64,000 nt of DNA from positions 62,001-126,000 of the forward strand of contig JACAER010000050.1 in the NCBI GenBank assembly GCA_013388745.1. Direction: 5' to 3'. The notes below the pieces were generated by a model that saw only the letters and a list, made by a program, of their open reading frames with translations, did not search any database and was not told the DNA's origin. This DNA comes from Chloroflexota bacterium. Lineage in GTDB: Bacteria > Chloroflexota > Anaerolineae > Aggregatilineales > Phototrophicaceae. This document shows, piece by piece, positions 25,115-34,670 of the stretch. The position numbers and the translations under genes were made by a program. The stretch's first letter is position 1; every line of letters begins with the position of its first letter.

Positions 25115-25540
25115 GTGAGAGAAAACATCTTGTTGATCGTGGCCACCATTCTGTGGGGCATCTGGGGCATCACCAACAAATTCGCCATCGAACGCGCCCA
25201 TCCCTTCACCGTGCAGTGGATGTATTCGCTGCCCATCGCGCTGGCGATTCCGCTCTGGTTGTGGCTGGGCGACCGCGCCGAACCCAGCAACGGGCAGCCG
25301 CTGCCGGCGCTCGGTTGGGCGGTGGCGTCGGGCGTGGTGGCGACACTGGCCGTGCTGTTGATGTTCTTCGCGCTGCAAAATACGCCCCCCTCGCTGGCAA
25401 CCGCTATCACCGCCGCTTATCCCGTCGTGACGCTGGCGCTCAGTGTGCTGCTGCGTCTCGAAGCACTGAGCCTGCAAAAGGTGCTGGGGCTGGCGCTGGT
25501 GATTGTCGGGCTGATCGTGCTGCTTGGTGAGACGTCGTGA
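25115..25540 (+). CDS. single-EamA-domain (DMT superfamily) transporter
   Basis: 141 residues, about five transmembrane helices, equal to one EamA repeat (ILWGIWGITNKFAIE at the start, ALVIVGLIVLLGE at the end). Most EamA permeases carry two repeats; the single-repeat forms are thought to act as dimers like small multidrug resistance proteins. The substrate is unknown. The GTG at 25115 follows GGAGGG. The frame is open from 25061 but lacks a site there. Confidence 0.85.
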   Translation: MRENILLIVATILWGIWGITNKFAIERAHPFTVQWMYSLPIALAIPLWLWLGDRAEPSNGQPLPALGWAVASGVVATLAVLLMFFALQNTPPSLATAITAAYPVVTLALSVLLRLEALSLQKVLGLALVIVGLIVLLGETS

Positions 25541-25578
25541 GTGCGCCTATAACACCACGACAATGATCGTCTGCCGCT

Positions 25579-28308
25579 TTAACCTGTCGTTTTCATGCCC
25601 GCCGCGATGCCGTTGACCGTCGCTAGCACCGCGTTGAGCAATGCTTCGTATTCGGCTGTGCCCGGTGTGGACTCGCGCAGTTCGCGCAGCAGCGCCACCT
25701 GGATGAAGTTTAAGGGGTCTACATACGGGTTGCGCCGCTCAATCGAACGCCGCAGCACGGGCATATTGCCGAGCAGTTCCTCCTGTTCCAGCACCTTGCA
25801 GATGTAATCGCGCGCGCGGGTGTGTTCGCGCTGCATTTCGCCAAAAATCGCGCCGCGCAGCCGTGTATCGCCGACCAGCGAAGCATACAGGCTGGCGATC
25901 CCCATATCGGCTTTCGCCAGATCAAGCTGCACGTTTTCCACCAGCGCCTCGAAGAAACGCCATTCGCGGTACATCTCTTGCAGCAGCGCCAGCCCGCCTT
26001 CTTCTTTGGCGCAGAAGCTTTCCAGCGCATAGCCCACACCGTACCAACTGGGGATAATCGCCCGGCTTTGCATCCATGAAAACACCCAGGGAATCGCGCG
26101 GATCGATTCGAAGCCGCCTTTGGTGCGTTTGGCCGGGCGGCTGCCGATGGGCATGCGCGCCAGTTCGTTGATTGGCGTGGCGTGCTGCCAGTATTCCAGG
26201 AAACCCGTTGTCTCGTAGACAAATTTGCGGTACGCCACGCGCCCATATTCCGAAAGCAAATCCATCGCCGCGCGCCATTCGGGACGCGCTTTGGTCTTGG
26301 GGGCGGTTTTGCCGCTGGCCGCCAGCAGCACGGCATGCATCACCTGATGCAAATGGCGGCGCGCGATGTCAGCGTTGCTGTAGCGGTAGGCGATCACTTC
26401 GCCCTGTTCGGTGATTTTGATCGGCCCCATCATTGTTGCCGGCGGCTGCGAAAGAATCGCGCGATTGGTCGGCCCGCCGCCGCGCCCGATACTGCCGCCG
26501 CGCCCATGAAACAATTCCAGCGTCACGCCCTGGTGTCCGTTAATTTCGACGTTGGCGCAGGTTTCGGCCAGCGTGGTCTGCGCCGTGTACAGATTCCAGT
26601 TCGACGCCAGATAGCCGCCGTCTTTGTTGCTATCGGAATAGCCGATCATGATCTGCTGGCGGTAACCACGCGCCGCCAGATGTTTGGCGTATTCCGGGTT
26701 AACGAACAGTGCTTGCATAATGTCCGGCGCGCCCTGCAAGTCGTCAATCGTCTCGAACAACGGCACGATGTCCACATGATCTTGAATGCCGACTTCGTGC
26801 GCCAACAGCAGCATCGTCAGCACATCGCTGGCGTTCTGGCTCATACTGGCGATCACGCTGTCGATCACTACCGTGCCGAAAGTCTTGTGCGCGGTGGCGA
26901 TCATGCGCCACGTTTGAATCACCAGATTCGTATCGTGCGAAAAACGGGGCTCGATAGGGAACAAGGGGCGCGGGTTGGCGATTTCGCGCGTGAGCAGCGC
27001 CTGTTTTTCGGTTTCGCCGAGCTTCAGATAATCCTCGCTCAGGCGGTAATGGCGGAAAATCTCGTCCAGCGCCGCCGCGTACTTGCGCGAATCTTCGCGG
27101 ATGTCCAGCGGCAGCAGATGCATCCCGAACAGCTTGACTTTGGCGCGCAGCCGCGCGAACGTGCCGCCGGTGGAATTCACGCCCTGATTCTGGCGCAGGC
27201 TCTCGGCGACCATGTTCAGATCGTCCAGCAGGTCTGTGCCCGATGTATACCCGTTGTCCAGCAGTTTTTTGTGGATGCTGTCCATCTTCTGGCGGTAGAG
27301 TTCGCCATGATATTGCTTATCGACAAAGCTGCCAGGCGTTAAATTGTGTTGCAGCGAACGCAGCAGTTGCGGCGAGACACCGGCTTCATCGACGGCCTGC
27401 GTCAGCCGGTCGCGCAGATAGGCCACTTCGCTGATATACACCTGGCGCACGGCTTCGCGCAGCGTTTGCAGCGTTTGCAGCGTCACCTCTGGCGTCACGT
27501 TGGGGTTGCCGTCGCGGTCGCCGCCGATCCACGAGGCGTAGCGCAGCAGCGGCGGCAGCGCCGACCAGTCTTCGCCCGGATAATGCTGTTCCAGCGACAT
27601 TTGCAGATCGTCGTAAATATCGACCACCACATCCATCACTACCGAGGTGATGAAATACACGCCGAAATCCACTTCGTCGGCCACCGTCGCCCGCGAGGCG
27701 CGTGTGGGGCGCGTCTGCCACAATTCTTCGACGCGCCGCATCAGCGTTTGTTCCAGCGTGCGCGCTTCACGCGGCAGCAAATCCAGTTGGTCGCGTTGCA
27801 GCATCAACTGCGCGATGTCGCGCAATTTGACCAGCACTTCTTTACGCTTGGCTTCAGAAGGGTGCGCCGTCAGCACCAGGCGCACAGAAATGCTGTTGAG
27901 CAGCGCGCGCACATCGTCTGCTGTCAGCCCGGCGCGCTTCAGGTCTTGAATCGCCGCTTCAATCGATTCGTCCAACCGGTGCGCGCGCTCACGCTGGCGC
28001 AGCACGCGGATACGCTGCTGGTCTTCGGCAATATTGATCAACTGGAAATAATTGGAGAAGGCTTTGGTCAGAATGCGTTTTTGGTTCAGGTCTAAATCCG
28101 CGATCAGGTCGCCCAAGGCCGACGCCGCGCGCGAGTCGTCTTTGCGCCGCGCTTTGGCTTCGGCGCGCACCCTTTCTACCAGCGCCAGCGCGTCGTCGCC
28201 GTGCTGCTGACGGATAATATCGCCCAGCAAATTGCCGAGCAGTCGAATATCTTCGCTGAGTTCACTAAAGCGCTCGTTGGTGCCTGTGTCTCGCATCATG
28301 GCCGCCAC
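25579..28308 (-). CDS. ppc: phosphoenolpyruvate carboxylase
   Basis: 909 residues, full length. It carboxylates PEP to oxaloacetate with bicarbonate, replenishing the TCA cycle. Active-site motifs: VLTAHPSEAKRKEV (essential His), GGDRDGNPNVTPEV (Arg), GYSDSNKDGGYLASNW (Lys), FHGRGGSIGRGGGP (glycine-rich loop) and the C-terminal NGIAAGMKTTG that binds allosteric inhibitors. The frame opens with GTG at 28308, but the two ATGs at 28299 and 28296 are equally plausible starts because no strong ribosome-binding site marks any of them. Divergent from the DinB gene. Confidence 0.97.
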   Translation of the reverse strand: MAAMMRDTGTNERFSELSEDIRLLGNLLGDIIRQQHGDDALALVERVRAEAKARRKDDSRAASALGDLIADLDLNQKRILTKAFSNYFQLINIAEDQQRIRVLRQRERAHRLDESIEAAIQDLKRAGLTADDVRALLNSISVRLVLTAHPSEAKRKEVLVKLRDIAQLMLQRDQLDLLPREARTLEQTLMRRVEELWQTRPTRASRATVADEVDFGVYFITSVVMDVVVDIYDDLQMSLEQHYPGEDWSALPPLLRYASWIGGDRDGNPNVTPEVTLQTLQTLREAVRQVYISEVAYLRDRLTQAVDEAGVSPQLLRSLQHNLTPGSFVDKQYHGELYRQKMDSIHKKLLDNGYTSGTDLLDDLNMVAESLRQNQGVNSTGGTFARLRAKVKLFGMHLLPLDIREDSRKYAAALDEIFRHYRLSEDYLKLGETEKQALLTREIANPRPLFPIEPRFSHDTNLVIQTWRMIATAHKTFGTVVIDSVIASMSQNASDVLTMLLLAHEVGIQDHVDIVPLFETIDDLQGAPDIMQALFVNPEYAKHLAARGYRQQIMIGYSDSNKDGGYLASNWNLYTAQTTLAETCANVEINGHQGVTLELFHGRGGSIGRGGGPTNRAILSQPPATMMGPIKITEQGEVIAYRYSNADIARRHLHQVMHAVLLAASGKTAPKTKARPEWRAAMDLLSEYGRVAYRKFVYETTGFLEYWQHATPINELARMPIGSRPAKRTKGGFESIRAIPWVFSWMQSRAIIPSWYGVGYALESFCAKEEGGLALLQEMYREWRFFEALVENVQLDLAKADMGIASLYASLVGDTRLRGAIFGEMQREHTRARDYICKVLEQEELLGNMPVLRRSIERRNPYVDPLNFIQVALLRELRESTPGTAEYEALLNAVLATVNGIAAGMKTTG

Positions 28309-28471
28309 TATCCGATTGTTTTATGAAGGTATACTGGGGGCGATTATAGCGGGTCTCGGCACAGGACAGAAAAATCTGGCGCGCGGCGGCGATTGGACTC
28401 AACTGGACGGCGCAGCGCAGGGTCATTCCTCGTATCTTGACGTATATGTCCTAGGAGCAGGAGATGAGCAT

Positions 28472-28942
28472 ATGCCGACCCCACAGCAGCAGACCTATAT
28501 CGACCAACTGCGCGCTTTCCCTGCGCAGCTCGAAGCGCTGGTGCGCCCGCTGAGCGACGCGCAGCTAGAGATGCGCGAATCGCCGCACGAATGGAGCGTG
28601 CGCCAGATTGTGCATCATTTGGCCGATTCGCATCTCAACACGATGGCGCGCTTTAAGCTGCCGCTGACCGAAGAACAGCCCACGATTCGCCCCTACGATC
28701 AGGACAAATGGGCGCAGTTAGCGGATTACGCCCTGCCGCTGGAAAGCTCGCTGCGCATTCTGCGCGGTCTGCATGAACGTTTCGTCGCCTTGCTCAACAG
28801 CCTGACGCCCGAACAATGGCAGCGCCCGCTGCGCCATCCCGACAGTGGCGAGCTGGTGGTCGAAGATGTGGCGCGCATCTATGCTGGGCATGGGCTGGAT
28901 CATATCGCCCAGATCAGACGCGCGTTGGGATTACGGGACTGA
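28472..28942 (+). CDS. DinB/YfiT-family putative metalloenzyme
   Basis: 156 residues, a four-helix bundle. The DinB metal triad is visible: His in SVRQIVHHLADSH (first ligand) and the two His in YAGHGLDHIAQIR near the C-terminus. Members include thiol transferases (bacillithiol- and mycothiol-dependent) and many proteins of unknown function. GCAGGAG eight bases before the ATG at 28472 sets the start, although the frame is open from 28232. Confidence 0.88.
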   Translation: MPTPQQQTYIDQLRAFPAQLEALVRPLSDAQLEMRESPHEWSVRQIVHHLADSHLNTMARFKLPLTEEQPTIRPYDQDKWAQLADYALPLESSLRILRGLHERFVALLNSLTPEQWQRPLRHPDSGELVVEDVARIYAGHGLDHIAQIRRALGLRD

Positions 28943-29256
28943 GACCGATGATTACGGCACGGCAATGGGTGATTACGCGCCTGTTGCCGTTTTATGGATA
29001 TAGTAAAGATGCCTTCCTAAATTCTGTCTCTGGCGGGTTGGGGCGCAGGCGTGCGCCCCCGCTGACCCGCGTTGCGAGTGTTTCGATAAGGGGCCTGCAA
29101 CCATACGCCTCTTTATTGTTTCTGGGTGCAGCACAGCCGCCGCTGCGCAATCCTCTACCCTGCGCTACAATTTAACCTGACTGCTTCGGTACATGCTGGT
29201 CGCTTGTACGCGCGCTCTGTAAAAAACAGGTTTCGGAAGACAGTAAACGCACTTTT
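28943..29256. other. gene-free interval with a palindrome
   Basis: No supportable ORF. It contains the palindrome listed at 29033-29070 and a TATGGATATAG-like AT-rich patch near 28993, which could be a promoter for the downstream holB. Confidence 0.5.
29033..29070. repeat. intergenic GGGGCG-type palindrome
   Basis: A perfect 8-bp core (GGGGCGCA / TGCGCCCC, 4-nt loop) inside an outer GCGGGT / ACCCGC pair. No T-run. Related hairpins occur at 31251, 32471 and 35572. Confidence 0.7.
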
Positions 29257-30255
29257 ATGACACATCATTGGCCTGTCTACGGGCACGATTGGGCGGTTGA
29301 ACATTTGCAGCGCGGCATTTTTCATGCCCGCGTGCGCCATGCCTATCTTATCACTGGCCCCTTATCGGTAGGCAAAAGCGCGCTGGCACGCGCTTTCGCG
29401 ATGGCGCTGCAATGCCAGCAGGCCGATGTGGGCGCGCGTCCGTGTGGCGAATGCCGCGCCTGCAAGCTGATGCGCAGCGGCAATCACCCCGATCTGATCG
29501 CCTCGCAGCTTGACGCTGCAACCGGCGCGCTCAAAATCGAAGAAGTGCGCGCTGTCACCGCCAAAATCGCGCTCAAGCCCTTTGAAGGCCGCTACCGCAT
29601 CGCTATCCTGAGCGACTTTGAACGCGCCCAGCCGCGCGCCCAGGATGCGCTGTTGAAGACACTGGAAGAACCGCCAGGCAACGCTGTTTTGCTGGTGCTT
29701 GCCAGTTCGACCGACGCCATTTTGCCGACCATTATCAGCCGCTGCCAGAGCATCGGGCTGACCCTGCTGCCCGCTAATCTGATCGCGACACTGCTGGTCG
29801 AACACTTCAACGCCGAAGCGGGGCAGGCGTCGCTGCTGGCGCGTCTGTCGGGCGGGCGGCTCGGCTGGGCGATTCAGGCGCTGCAAGACCCGGCGCGGCT
29901 CGAACAACGGCAGGGCGCGCTCGATTTGCTCGATCACGTGCTCGCAGAGAAGCGTGTCGGGCGTTTTGCGCTGGCCGAAGACCTCGCCAAAGACAAGCTG
30001 GCGCTGGCGCCGCTGCTGGAACTGTGGCAAACCTATTGGCGTGATGTGCTGTTATTGGTGGAAGAAACGGCGCTGCCGACGATCAACGCTGACCGCGCGC
30101 CGCAGTTGCAGCGCCTTGCGCAGGGGATGACGCCGCAGGCCGCGCTGACAGCCTTACGCGCGACGGGCGAAACGCTGGCGCATTTGTCGCGCAATGTCAA
30201 CATGCGTTTGGCGCTCGAAGTGTTGTTCCTCGATTACCCCGGACTCAATTCCTGA
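29257..30255 (+). CDS. holB: DNA polymerase III delta-prime subunit
   Basis: 332 residues. Clamp-loader AAA+ domain with Walker A GPLSVGKSALA, the zinc module CGECRACKLMRSGNHPD, a Walker B/sensor region with DALLKTLEEPPGNAVLLVLA, and the SRC motif ISRCQSI. Delta-prime is the rigid stator of the clamp loader that places the sliding clamp on primed DNA. The divergent Walker A and length favour HolB over DnaX. No ribosome-binding site is obvious. Convergent with the DnaJ-type gene, with four bases between stop codons. Confidence 0.93.
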   Translation: MTHHWPVYGHDWAVEHLQRGIFHARVRHAYLITGPLSVGKSALARAFAMALQCQQADVGARPCGECRACKLMRSGNHPDLIASQLDAATGALKIEEVRAVTAKIALKPFEGRYRIAILSDFERAQPRAQDALLKTLEEPPGNAVLLVLASSTDAILPTIISRCQSIGLTLLPANLIATLLVEHFNAEAGQASLLARLSGGRLGWAIQALQDPARLEQRQGALDLLDHVLAEKRVGRFALAEDLAKDKLALAPLLELWQTYWRDVLLLVEETALPTINADRAPQLQRLAQGMTPQAALTALRATGETLAHLSRNVNMRLALEVLFLDYPGLNS

Positions 30256-30259
30256 CAGG

Positions 30260-31129
30260 TTAATGCAGCGATTCGCGCAGCCGTTCCAGCAGTGCGCGTT
30301 GTTCGGCGTTCAAATGCTGTGGCACGGTGATCAGAATGCGCGCGTAGAGATCGCCGCTGCTTTCGCCGCGCATCCCTGGCATTCCTTTGCCGCTGATGCG
30401 AAATTTTTTGCCGGACTGCGTGCCCGCCGGAATCTTCAGCTTCACCGGGCGCGCCAGGGTGGGTACTTCGACTTCGCCGCCCAGGATGGCCGTAAACATA
30501 TCAACACGCACCTCGGTCGTTAAGTCATTGCCCTGGCGTTTGAAATGTTCGTCCGGTTCGATTTCGACGATTAAATACAGATCGCCCGCCGCCCCGCCGC
30601 CGAAGCCCGGCGCGCCCTCGCCGGCGACGCGCACTTTGGTATCCTCTGTCGCGCCCGCCGGGATATTCACTTTGATTTTGCGCTCGCCTTTGCTGATCAG
30701 GCGTGTCGTGCCTTCGTAAGCCTCGCGCAGGGTGATGCGCACCGGCTGTTCGATGTCTTCGCCTTTGATGCGCCCGCGCACCCCGCCCGCGCCGCGCCGT
30801 GTTTCGCCGCCGAAGCCGCCGAAGCCGCCGAACAAGGTTTCGAACAGGCTGCCGAAATCGCCTCCCATATCGTTCTGGGTATAGGTATAGGTGTTGGGCA
30901 TATCCTGCATGCGCGCGAAATCCGGCCCGAAGCGGTCATATTTGGCGCGTTTATCGGTATCGCTCAACACTTCATAGGCTTCGTTGATTTCTTTGAAGCG
31001 CGCTTCGGCCTGTGGATTGGGGTTGGCGTCCGGGTGATATTTTTTTGCCAGGCGGCGGAAGGCCTGTTTGATCTCTTTTTCGCTGGCGTCACGCCTGACG
31101 CCCAATATCTCATAGTAGTCCCTGGGCAT
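30260..31129 (-). CDS. DnaJ/CbpA-type Hsp40 co-chaperone
   Basis: 289 residues. An N-terminal J domain (1-70) has the HPD motif in [12 protein letters not shown] and is followed by a Gly/Phe-rich linker (GGFGGFGGE). Two C-terminal beta domains start with [12 protein letters not shown] and [13 protein letters not shown]. The central zinc-finger of DnaJ is missing, making this a type II (CbpA-like) J protein that stimulates DnaK ATPase. No dnaK or grpE is nearby. Confidence 0.95.
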   Translation of the reverse strand: MPRDYYEILGVRRDASEKEIKQAFRRLAKKYHPDANPNPQAEARFKEINEAYEVLSDTDKRAKYDRFGPDFARMQDMPNTYTYTQNDMGGDFGSLFETLFGGFGGFGGETRRGAGGVRGRIKGEDIEQPVRITLREAYEGTTRLISKGERKIKVNIPAGATEDTKVRVAGEGAPGFGGGAAGDLYLIVEIEPDEHFKRQGNDLTTEVRVDMFTAILGGEVEVPTLARPVKLKIPAGTQSGKKFRISGKGMPGMRGESSGDLYARILITVPQHLNAEQRALLERLRESLH

Positions 31130-31250
31130 GGTGTGTTCCTCTGTGGACAGTAAAACGTGTACTCCATAAAGATTCTATGACGCCTTAAAAACAGGTGTCA
31201 ACGCGCCGACAACTTTTCTAAGACAGATTTTACACTTGCGGGCGAATCAA

Positions 31251-31279
31251 CAGGGGCGAGCCTAGAAGGTTCGCCCCTG
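31251..31279. repeat. intergenic GGGGCG-type palindrome
   Basis: CAGGGGCGAGCCT / AGGTTCGCCCCTG form a 13-bp stem (one G-T) with a 3-nt loop, between the DnaJ and SPFH genes. On the minus strand it sits upstream of the DnaJ stop-to-SPFH region, with no T-run. Confidence 0.75.
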
Positions 31280-31310
31280 CTCAGGTTGTTTTTGCGTTTC
31301 TGTGGCGCGC

Positions 31311-32393
31311 TTAAGGCGTCGGGGTCGGCGTCGGTACAAGCGGCGCATTGCTGGTCGGCACAGGCGGCGCGGTAAAATCGGTGTTGGGCAGCAAGCCGCT
31401 GACGTCGAACAGGAAAGGCGTGTTGGACGGCACGAGCGCCAACTGCACATTGTCGGTCAGGTTTTGCACATACAGGTATTGGATGAGCAGCGGGTTGGCG
31501 GCGATCTGTTCGCTGACCAGCCGCAGCGCTTCGGCTTCGGCCTGTGCGCGCAGCACGATGGCCTGCGCTTCACCTTCGGCGGCCAGAATCGCAGCGTCAC
31601 GGCGGCCTTGCGCTTCGGCGCGGCGCTGTTCGGCTTCCTGGCGCACCTGTTCGACGCGCAGTTCCGCTTGCTGCGCGTCCTGTGAGGCGATCTGCGCGCG
31701 TTCAATCGAGGCGGTGAACTCGTCGGAGAAGGTGATGTCGCGCACCAGCAGGTCGCTCAGGATAATCCCTTCTTCGGCAAAGCGCGTGGTGAGAGCCGTT
31801 TCCATATCCTCTTCCATCGTAGTGCGGCCCGTGCCATAAATATCTTCCGCGCGGAAGTCGGAGACAATATCACGAGTAACGCCGCGCACAGTGGGGCGGA
31901 TAAAATCGTTCACATAGCGGTCTTGCCAGCGGCGGTGAAGTTCGTTGATGGTATCCGGGTTCAGCGCGAAAATCACTGTGATGTCCAGACGCACCACCTG
32001 CCCGTCCACCGAACGCGCGTCTACGGCGTCATCGCCCGCAAGTGAACCTTCCCGCGACTGCCGCGACATGGTGTACTGCTGCTGCTGCAAAGGATAAATG
32101 GTGGGCACCTGGATGCCGGGGATGATGATGCTTGTACCGGAAACACGCGGGGTTTCCAGATCGCCGGTCAACTGATTAAAAATGACGGCGATCTGCGCCG
32201 GTTGCAGCACCAGGATACCCTGACTGACGACCGTGAACAGAATGCCGACGACCAGCCCGATGACGGCCAGCAAAATGCCGCCGCGCACGGGACGGCCTTG
32301 CGAGGCCGATACGACCACGAGGCCGATGCCGCCCAGAAAGGCCAGAAAGCCAATCAGCGACAGCGCGCCCAAAAGTGCAGTAATTCCAGACAT
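31311..32393 (-). CDS. SPFH/prohibitin-family membrane protein
   Basis: 360 residues. Two N-terminal transmembrane helices (LSLIGFLAFLGGIGLVVVSA and GILLAVIGLVVGILFTVVSQ), an SPFH domain (~60-240; TISEDE-type features such as RPTVRGVTRDIVSDF), then a long Ala/Glu/Gln/Arg coiled coil (SIERAQIASQDAQQAELRVE onward) and a Pro/Thr tail. SPFH proteins form ring-like membrane microdomain scaffolds and often regulate membrane proteases. The ATG at 32393 with AAGGAG upstream is preferred; the open frame extends to 32825 but without family similarity. No NfeD partner is adjacent. Confidence 0.9.
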   Translation of the reverse strand: MSGITALLGALSLIGFLAFLGGIGLVVVSASQGRPVRGGILLAVIGLVVGILFTVVSQGILVLQPAQIAVIFNQLTGDLETPRVSGTSIIIPGIQVPTIYPLQQQQYTMSRQSREGSLAGDDAVDARSVDGQVVRLDITVIFALNPDTINELHRRWQDRYVNDFIRPTVRGVTRDIVSDFRAEDIYGTGRTTMEEDMETALTTRFAEEGIILSDLLVRDITFSDEFTASIERAQIASQDAQQAELRVEQVRQEAEQRRAEAQGRRDAAILAAEGEAQAIVLRAQAEAEALRLVSEQIAANPLLIQYLYVQNLTDNVQLALVPSNTPFLFDVSGLLPNTDFTAPPVPTSNAPLVPTPTPTP

Positions 32394-32470
32394 AGATGTG
32401 CAACTCCTTGAGTTGGTGATTTGTCTATTGTTTGTACGGATTATAGCATGTGCAAGTTGCGCCGATATGA

Positions 32471-32490
32471 GCGCGACATGAGTGTCGCGC
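32471..32490. repeat. intergenic hairpin
   Basis: GCGCGACA / TGTCGCGC, a perfect 8-bp stem with loop TGAG, followed by CCCCCC, in the divergent gap between the SPFH and Lgt-like genes. Confidence 0.65.
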
Positions 32491-32558
32491 CCCCCAATTT
32501 TGTGGGTGTTTGGCGCTGAAATCCTGCTGTACAAAGAAAAACAAAGGGGATTTTGCCC

Positions 32559-33311
32559 ATGAGTCTGCCCTTTTTTGTCGAGATTTTCGGCTTTACGCTG
32601 CCGACTTATACACTTTTTCTGGCGCTGGCTGTGCTTTTGAGTGGCGCGTGGTTGTGCTGGCAGAAGCGCGCTGTTTCGTTGGGAGCGCTGTTGAACGTCC
32701 AGCTTGGCGCGCTGCTGGGGGCGCTGCTGCTGGCGCGTATCGTGCATGTTGTGCTCAACGCGCCTTATTTTGTCGATCATGTGGAAGAAGCGCTGCGGCT
32801 GGACGCGGGCGGGTTGGATTGGCACGGCGCGCTGCTGGGCGGGTTAGCGGGGGCAGCGCTGGTGGCGCGCTGGTATACGCCGCGTATCGACCTGCGCCCA
32901 GTGCTCGATGCTTTCGCGCCGTGCGTCGGCCTGCTGGCGCTGCTGACGTGGGGCGGCTGCCTGGCGGCCAACTGCGCTTACGGCCTGGAAGTGCTTTCGG
33001 CGCTGGGTTATCCGCCGCTGGCGATTGTCGAAACGGCGGACGAAGTGGGCACGCTGGCGCCGCGTTTGAATACTTACGGCGCAGGCATGGCTTTCGGGGG
33101 GACGCTGGTGCTGCTGGCGCTGCTGCTGCAATGGCGCGCATGGCTTCTTTACCGCCGCTTCTGGCTTATGATAGCATTGCTCAGTATGGGGCTGTTGCTG
33201 ATCGGCTGCGCGCGCGGCGATGATGCGCTGCGTCTGCTGGGACTGCGCGCAGACCAATGGCTGGATGCGCTCTGTTGGCTATTCAGCCTGTGGCGGCTGC
33301 ACGCGCGCTGA
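32559..33311 (+). CDS. Lgt-like membrane protein (divergent prolipoprotein diacylglyceryl transferase homologue)
   Basis: 250 residues, about seven transmembrane helices. The segment GGLDWHGALLGGLAGA matches the conserved GGxxxHGxLxGG region of Lgt, and RGDDALRLLGLRADQWLDAL matches its C-terminal periplasmic Arg-Asp helix. However, the Lgt signature (GRxGNFxNxExxG) is replaced by WGGCLAANCAYG, losing the Arg and Glu that bind phosphatidylglycerol. It may be a degenerate paralogue, or an enzyme with another lipid substrate. AAAGGGGA sets the ATG. A true Lgt is expected elsewhere. Confidence 0.78.
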   Translation: MSLPFFVEIFGFTLPTYTLFLALAVLLSGAWLCWQKRAVSLGALLNVQLGALLGALLLARIVHVVLNAPYFVDHVEEALRLDAGGLDWHGALLGGLAGAALVARWYTPRIDLRPVLDAFAPCVGLLALLTWGGCLAANCAYGLEVLSALGYPPLAIVETADEVGTLAPRLNTYGAGMAFGGTLVLLALLLQWRAWLLYRRFWLMIALLSMGLLLIGCARGDDALRLLGLRADQWLDALCWLFSLWRLHAR

Positions 33312-33379
33312 CCTGCTGTTCAGCGCCGGGCTTTAGGGTTATCATTAAGCCGTTTCGCAGACAGTATCAAGGAATTTTC

Positions 33380-34237
33380 ATGAAAATCACCGTGGGGCTG
33401 GCGCAGATTTATCCCAAAATCGGCGATGTCAAAGCCAATTTAGCCAAACATCTGGATTTTATCGCCCAGGCCGACAGTGTGGGCGTCGATCTGCTGATTT
33501 TTCCCGAACTTTCGCTGACAGGCTATCAAGTCCAGGATTTGCTGTCCGAAGTGGCGATCCGTCCGACGCGCGACGACGACACGTTCCGCGCGCTGCTCGA
33601 TGCCAGCCAGAATATGGACATCATGTTCGGCTTCGTCCATGAGGACACGCGCCAGCGTTATTACATCGGCGCCGCCTATGTCTCGCGCGGGGAAGTCCTG
33701 CATATCCACCACAAAGTTTACCTGTGTACCTATACGATGTTCGACGAAGCGCGCTTTTTTGATCCCGGCGAAAGTATCCGCGCCTTCGATACGCGCTTCG
33801 GGCGCGTGGGCATGTTGATCTGCGAGGATTTCTGGCATGTGTCACCGCCCTACCTGCTGTGGATGGACGGCGCTGATCTGATTCTGATGCACAGCGCCAG
33901 CCCCAGCCGTGGATTGAGCGCAGAGAGCGCTTTTTCGGCTTCGCACTGGGTCGAACTGGTGAATCAGGCCTATGGCAGCATTTTTACATCGTATATCATT
34001 CACTGTAACCGGGTGGGCTACGAGGACGGCAAGAACTTCTGGGGCGGCTCGTCGGTGGTGAATCCTGACGGCGATTTTTTGACGCACGGGCATTATCTGG
34101 ACGAAACGCTGATTAGGCAGCAGATTGATCTGAACCAACTGCATCGCACGCGCAGCCGTTTACCGCTGCTGCGCGACGAACGCCCCGATCTGGTACAGCG
34201 CGAATTGCTGCGCATTCTGACGAAAAATGAAGTGTGA
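33380..34237 (+). CDS. nitrilase-family amidohydrolase (probable glutaminase half of NAD synthetase)
   Basis: 285 residues. Carbon-nitrogen hydrolase fold with the Glu-Lys-Cys triad: FPELSLTGYQ, HHKVYLC and MLICEDFWH. The GLAQIYPKIGDVKANLAKHL start and CEDFWH match the glutaminase domain of glutamine-dependent NAD synthetases, which delivers ammonia to NadE. Its position two genes before nadE supports that job. In most two-domain enzymes the parts are fused; here they are separate. AAGGA precedes the ATG at 33380. Confidence 0.88.
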   Translation: MKITVGLAQIYPKIGDVKANLAKHLDFIAQADSVGVDLLIFPELSLTGYQVQDLLSEVAIRPTRDDDTFRALLDASQNMDIMFGFVHEDTRQRYYIGAAYVSRGEVLHIHHKVYLCTYTMFDEARFFDPGESIRAFDTRFGRVGMLICEDFWHVSPPYLLWMDGADLILMHSASPSRGLSAESAFSASHWVELVNQAYGSIFTSYIIHCNRVGYEDGKNFWGGSSVVNPDGDFLTHGHYLDETLIRQQIDLNQLHRTRSRLPLLRDERPDLVQRELLRILTKNEV

Positions 34238-34318
34238 CGGGACGTTAATGCCCGACAGGGGCAAGTGTGTTTTAAGATGGAGTAATGCACTCTTTGCAGC
34301 AACAGGGGAGGTTTGGCG

Positions 34319-34657
34319 ATGTCTACCCAGACGATTCCGCAGTTTACACCTGCTGGGCGCCTGTTTATCACTTTTTTGGGGACGTTTAACAGCGGTGATC
34401 GCAGGGCCATGAGCGGCTTCATCAGCGAAAACTATTCCCCGTTCGCGATCTTGCAGCAGTCGCCCGACGCGCGCGCTGCCGAACACGTTGCGCTGTTCCA
34501 ACAGCTTGGCCGGCTGGCCGTGCGCAGCATTCAACAGCTTTCGCCGCTGGAGATCGATGTACAGGCGGAAAGCCGCACCAACGGCCAGAGCGTATCGATT
34601 TACATGCGCGTCGCCGCCGAACCGCCCCATCAAATTCTTGAACTGGTGCTGAGCTAA
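34319..34657 (+). CDS. small hypothetical protein between the NAD synthetase halves
   Basis: 112 residues. FITFLGTFNSGDRRAMSGFI resembles the start of NTF2/SnoaL-like alpha+beta folds, as does the strand-rich C-terminus (SVSIYMRVAAEPPHQILELV). The family is not certain. A strong GGGGAGG site precedes the ATG at 34319, and only 13 nt separate it from nadE, so it is almost surely cotranslated with nadE. It could be a coupling factor for the split enzyme or unrelated. Confidence 0.75.
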   Translation: MSTQTIPQFTPAGRLFITFLGTFNSGDRRAMSGFISENYSPFAILQQSPDARAAEHVALFQQLGRLAVRSIQQLSPLEIDVQAESRTNGQSVSIYMRVAAEPPHQILELVLS

Positions 34658-34670
34658 TTGAGGTAAAGCG

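Noticed and set aside
26182-27342. 386-codon frame antisense to ppc
   Set aside because: Overlaps the conserved core of PEP carboxylase on the other strand and has shadow-type composition.
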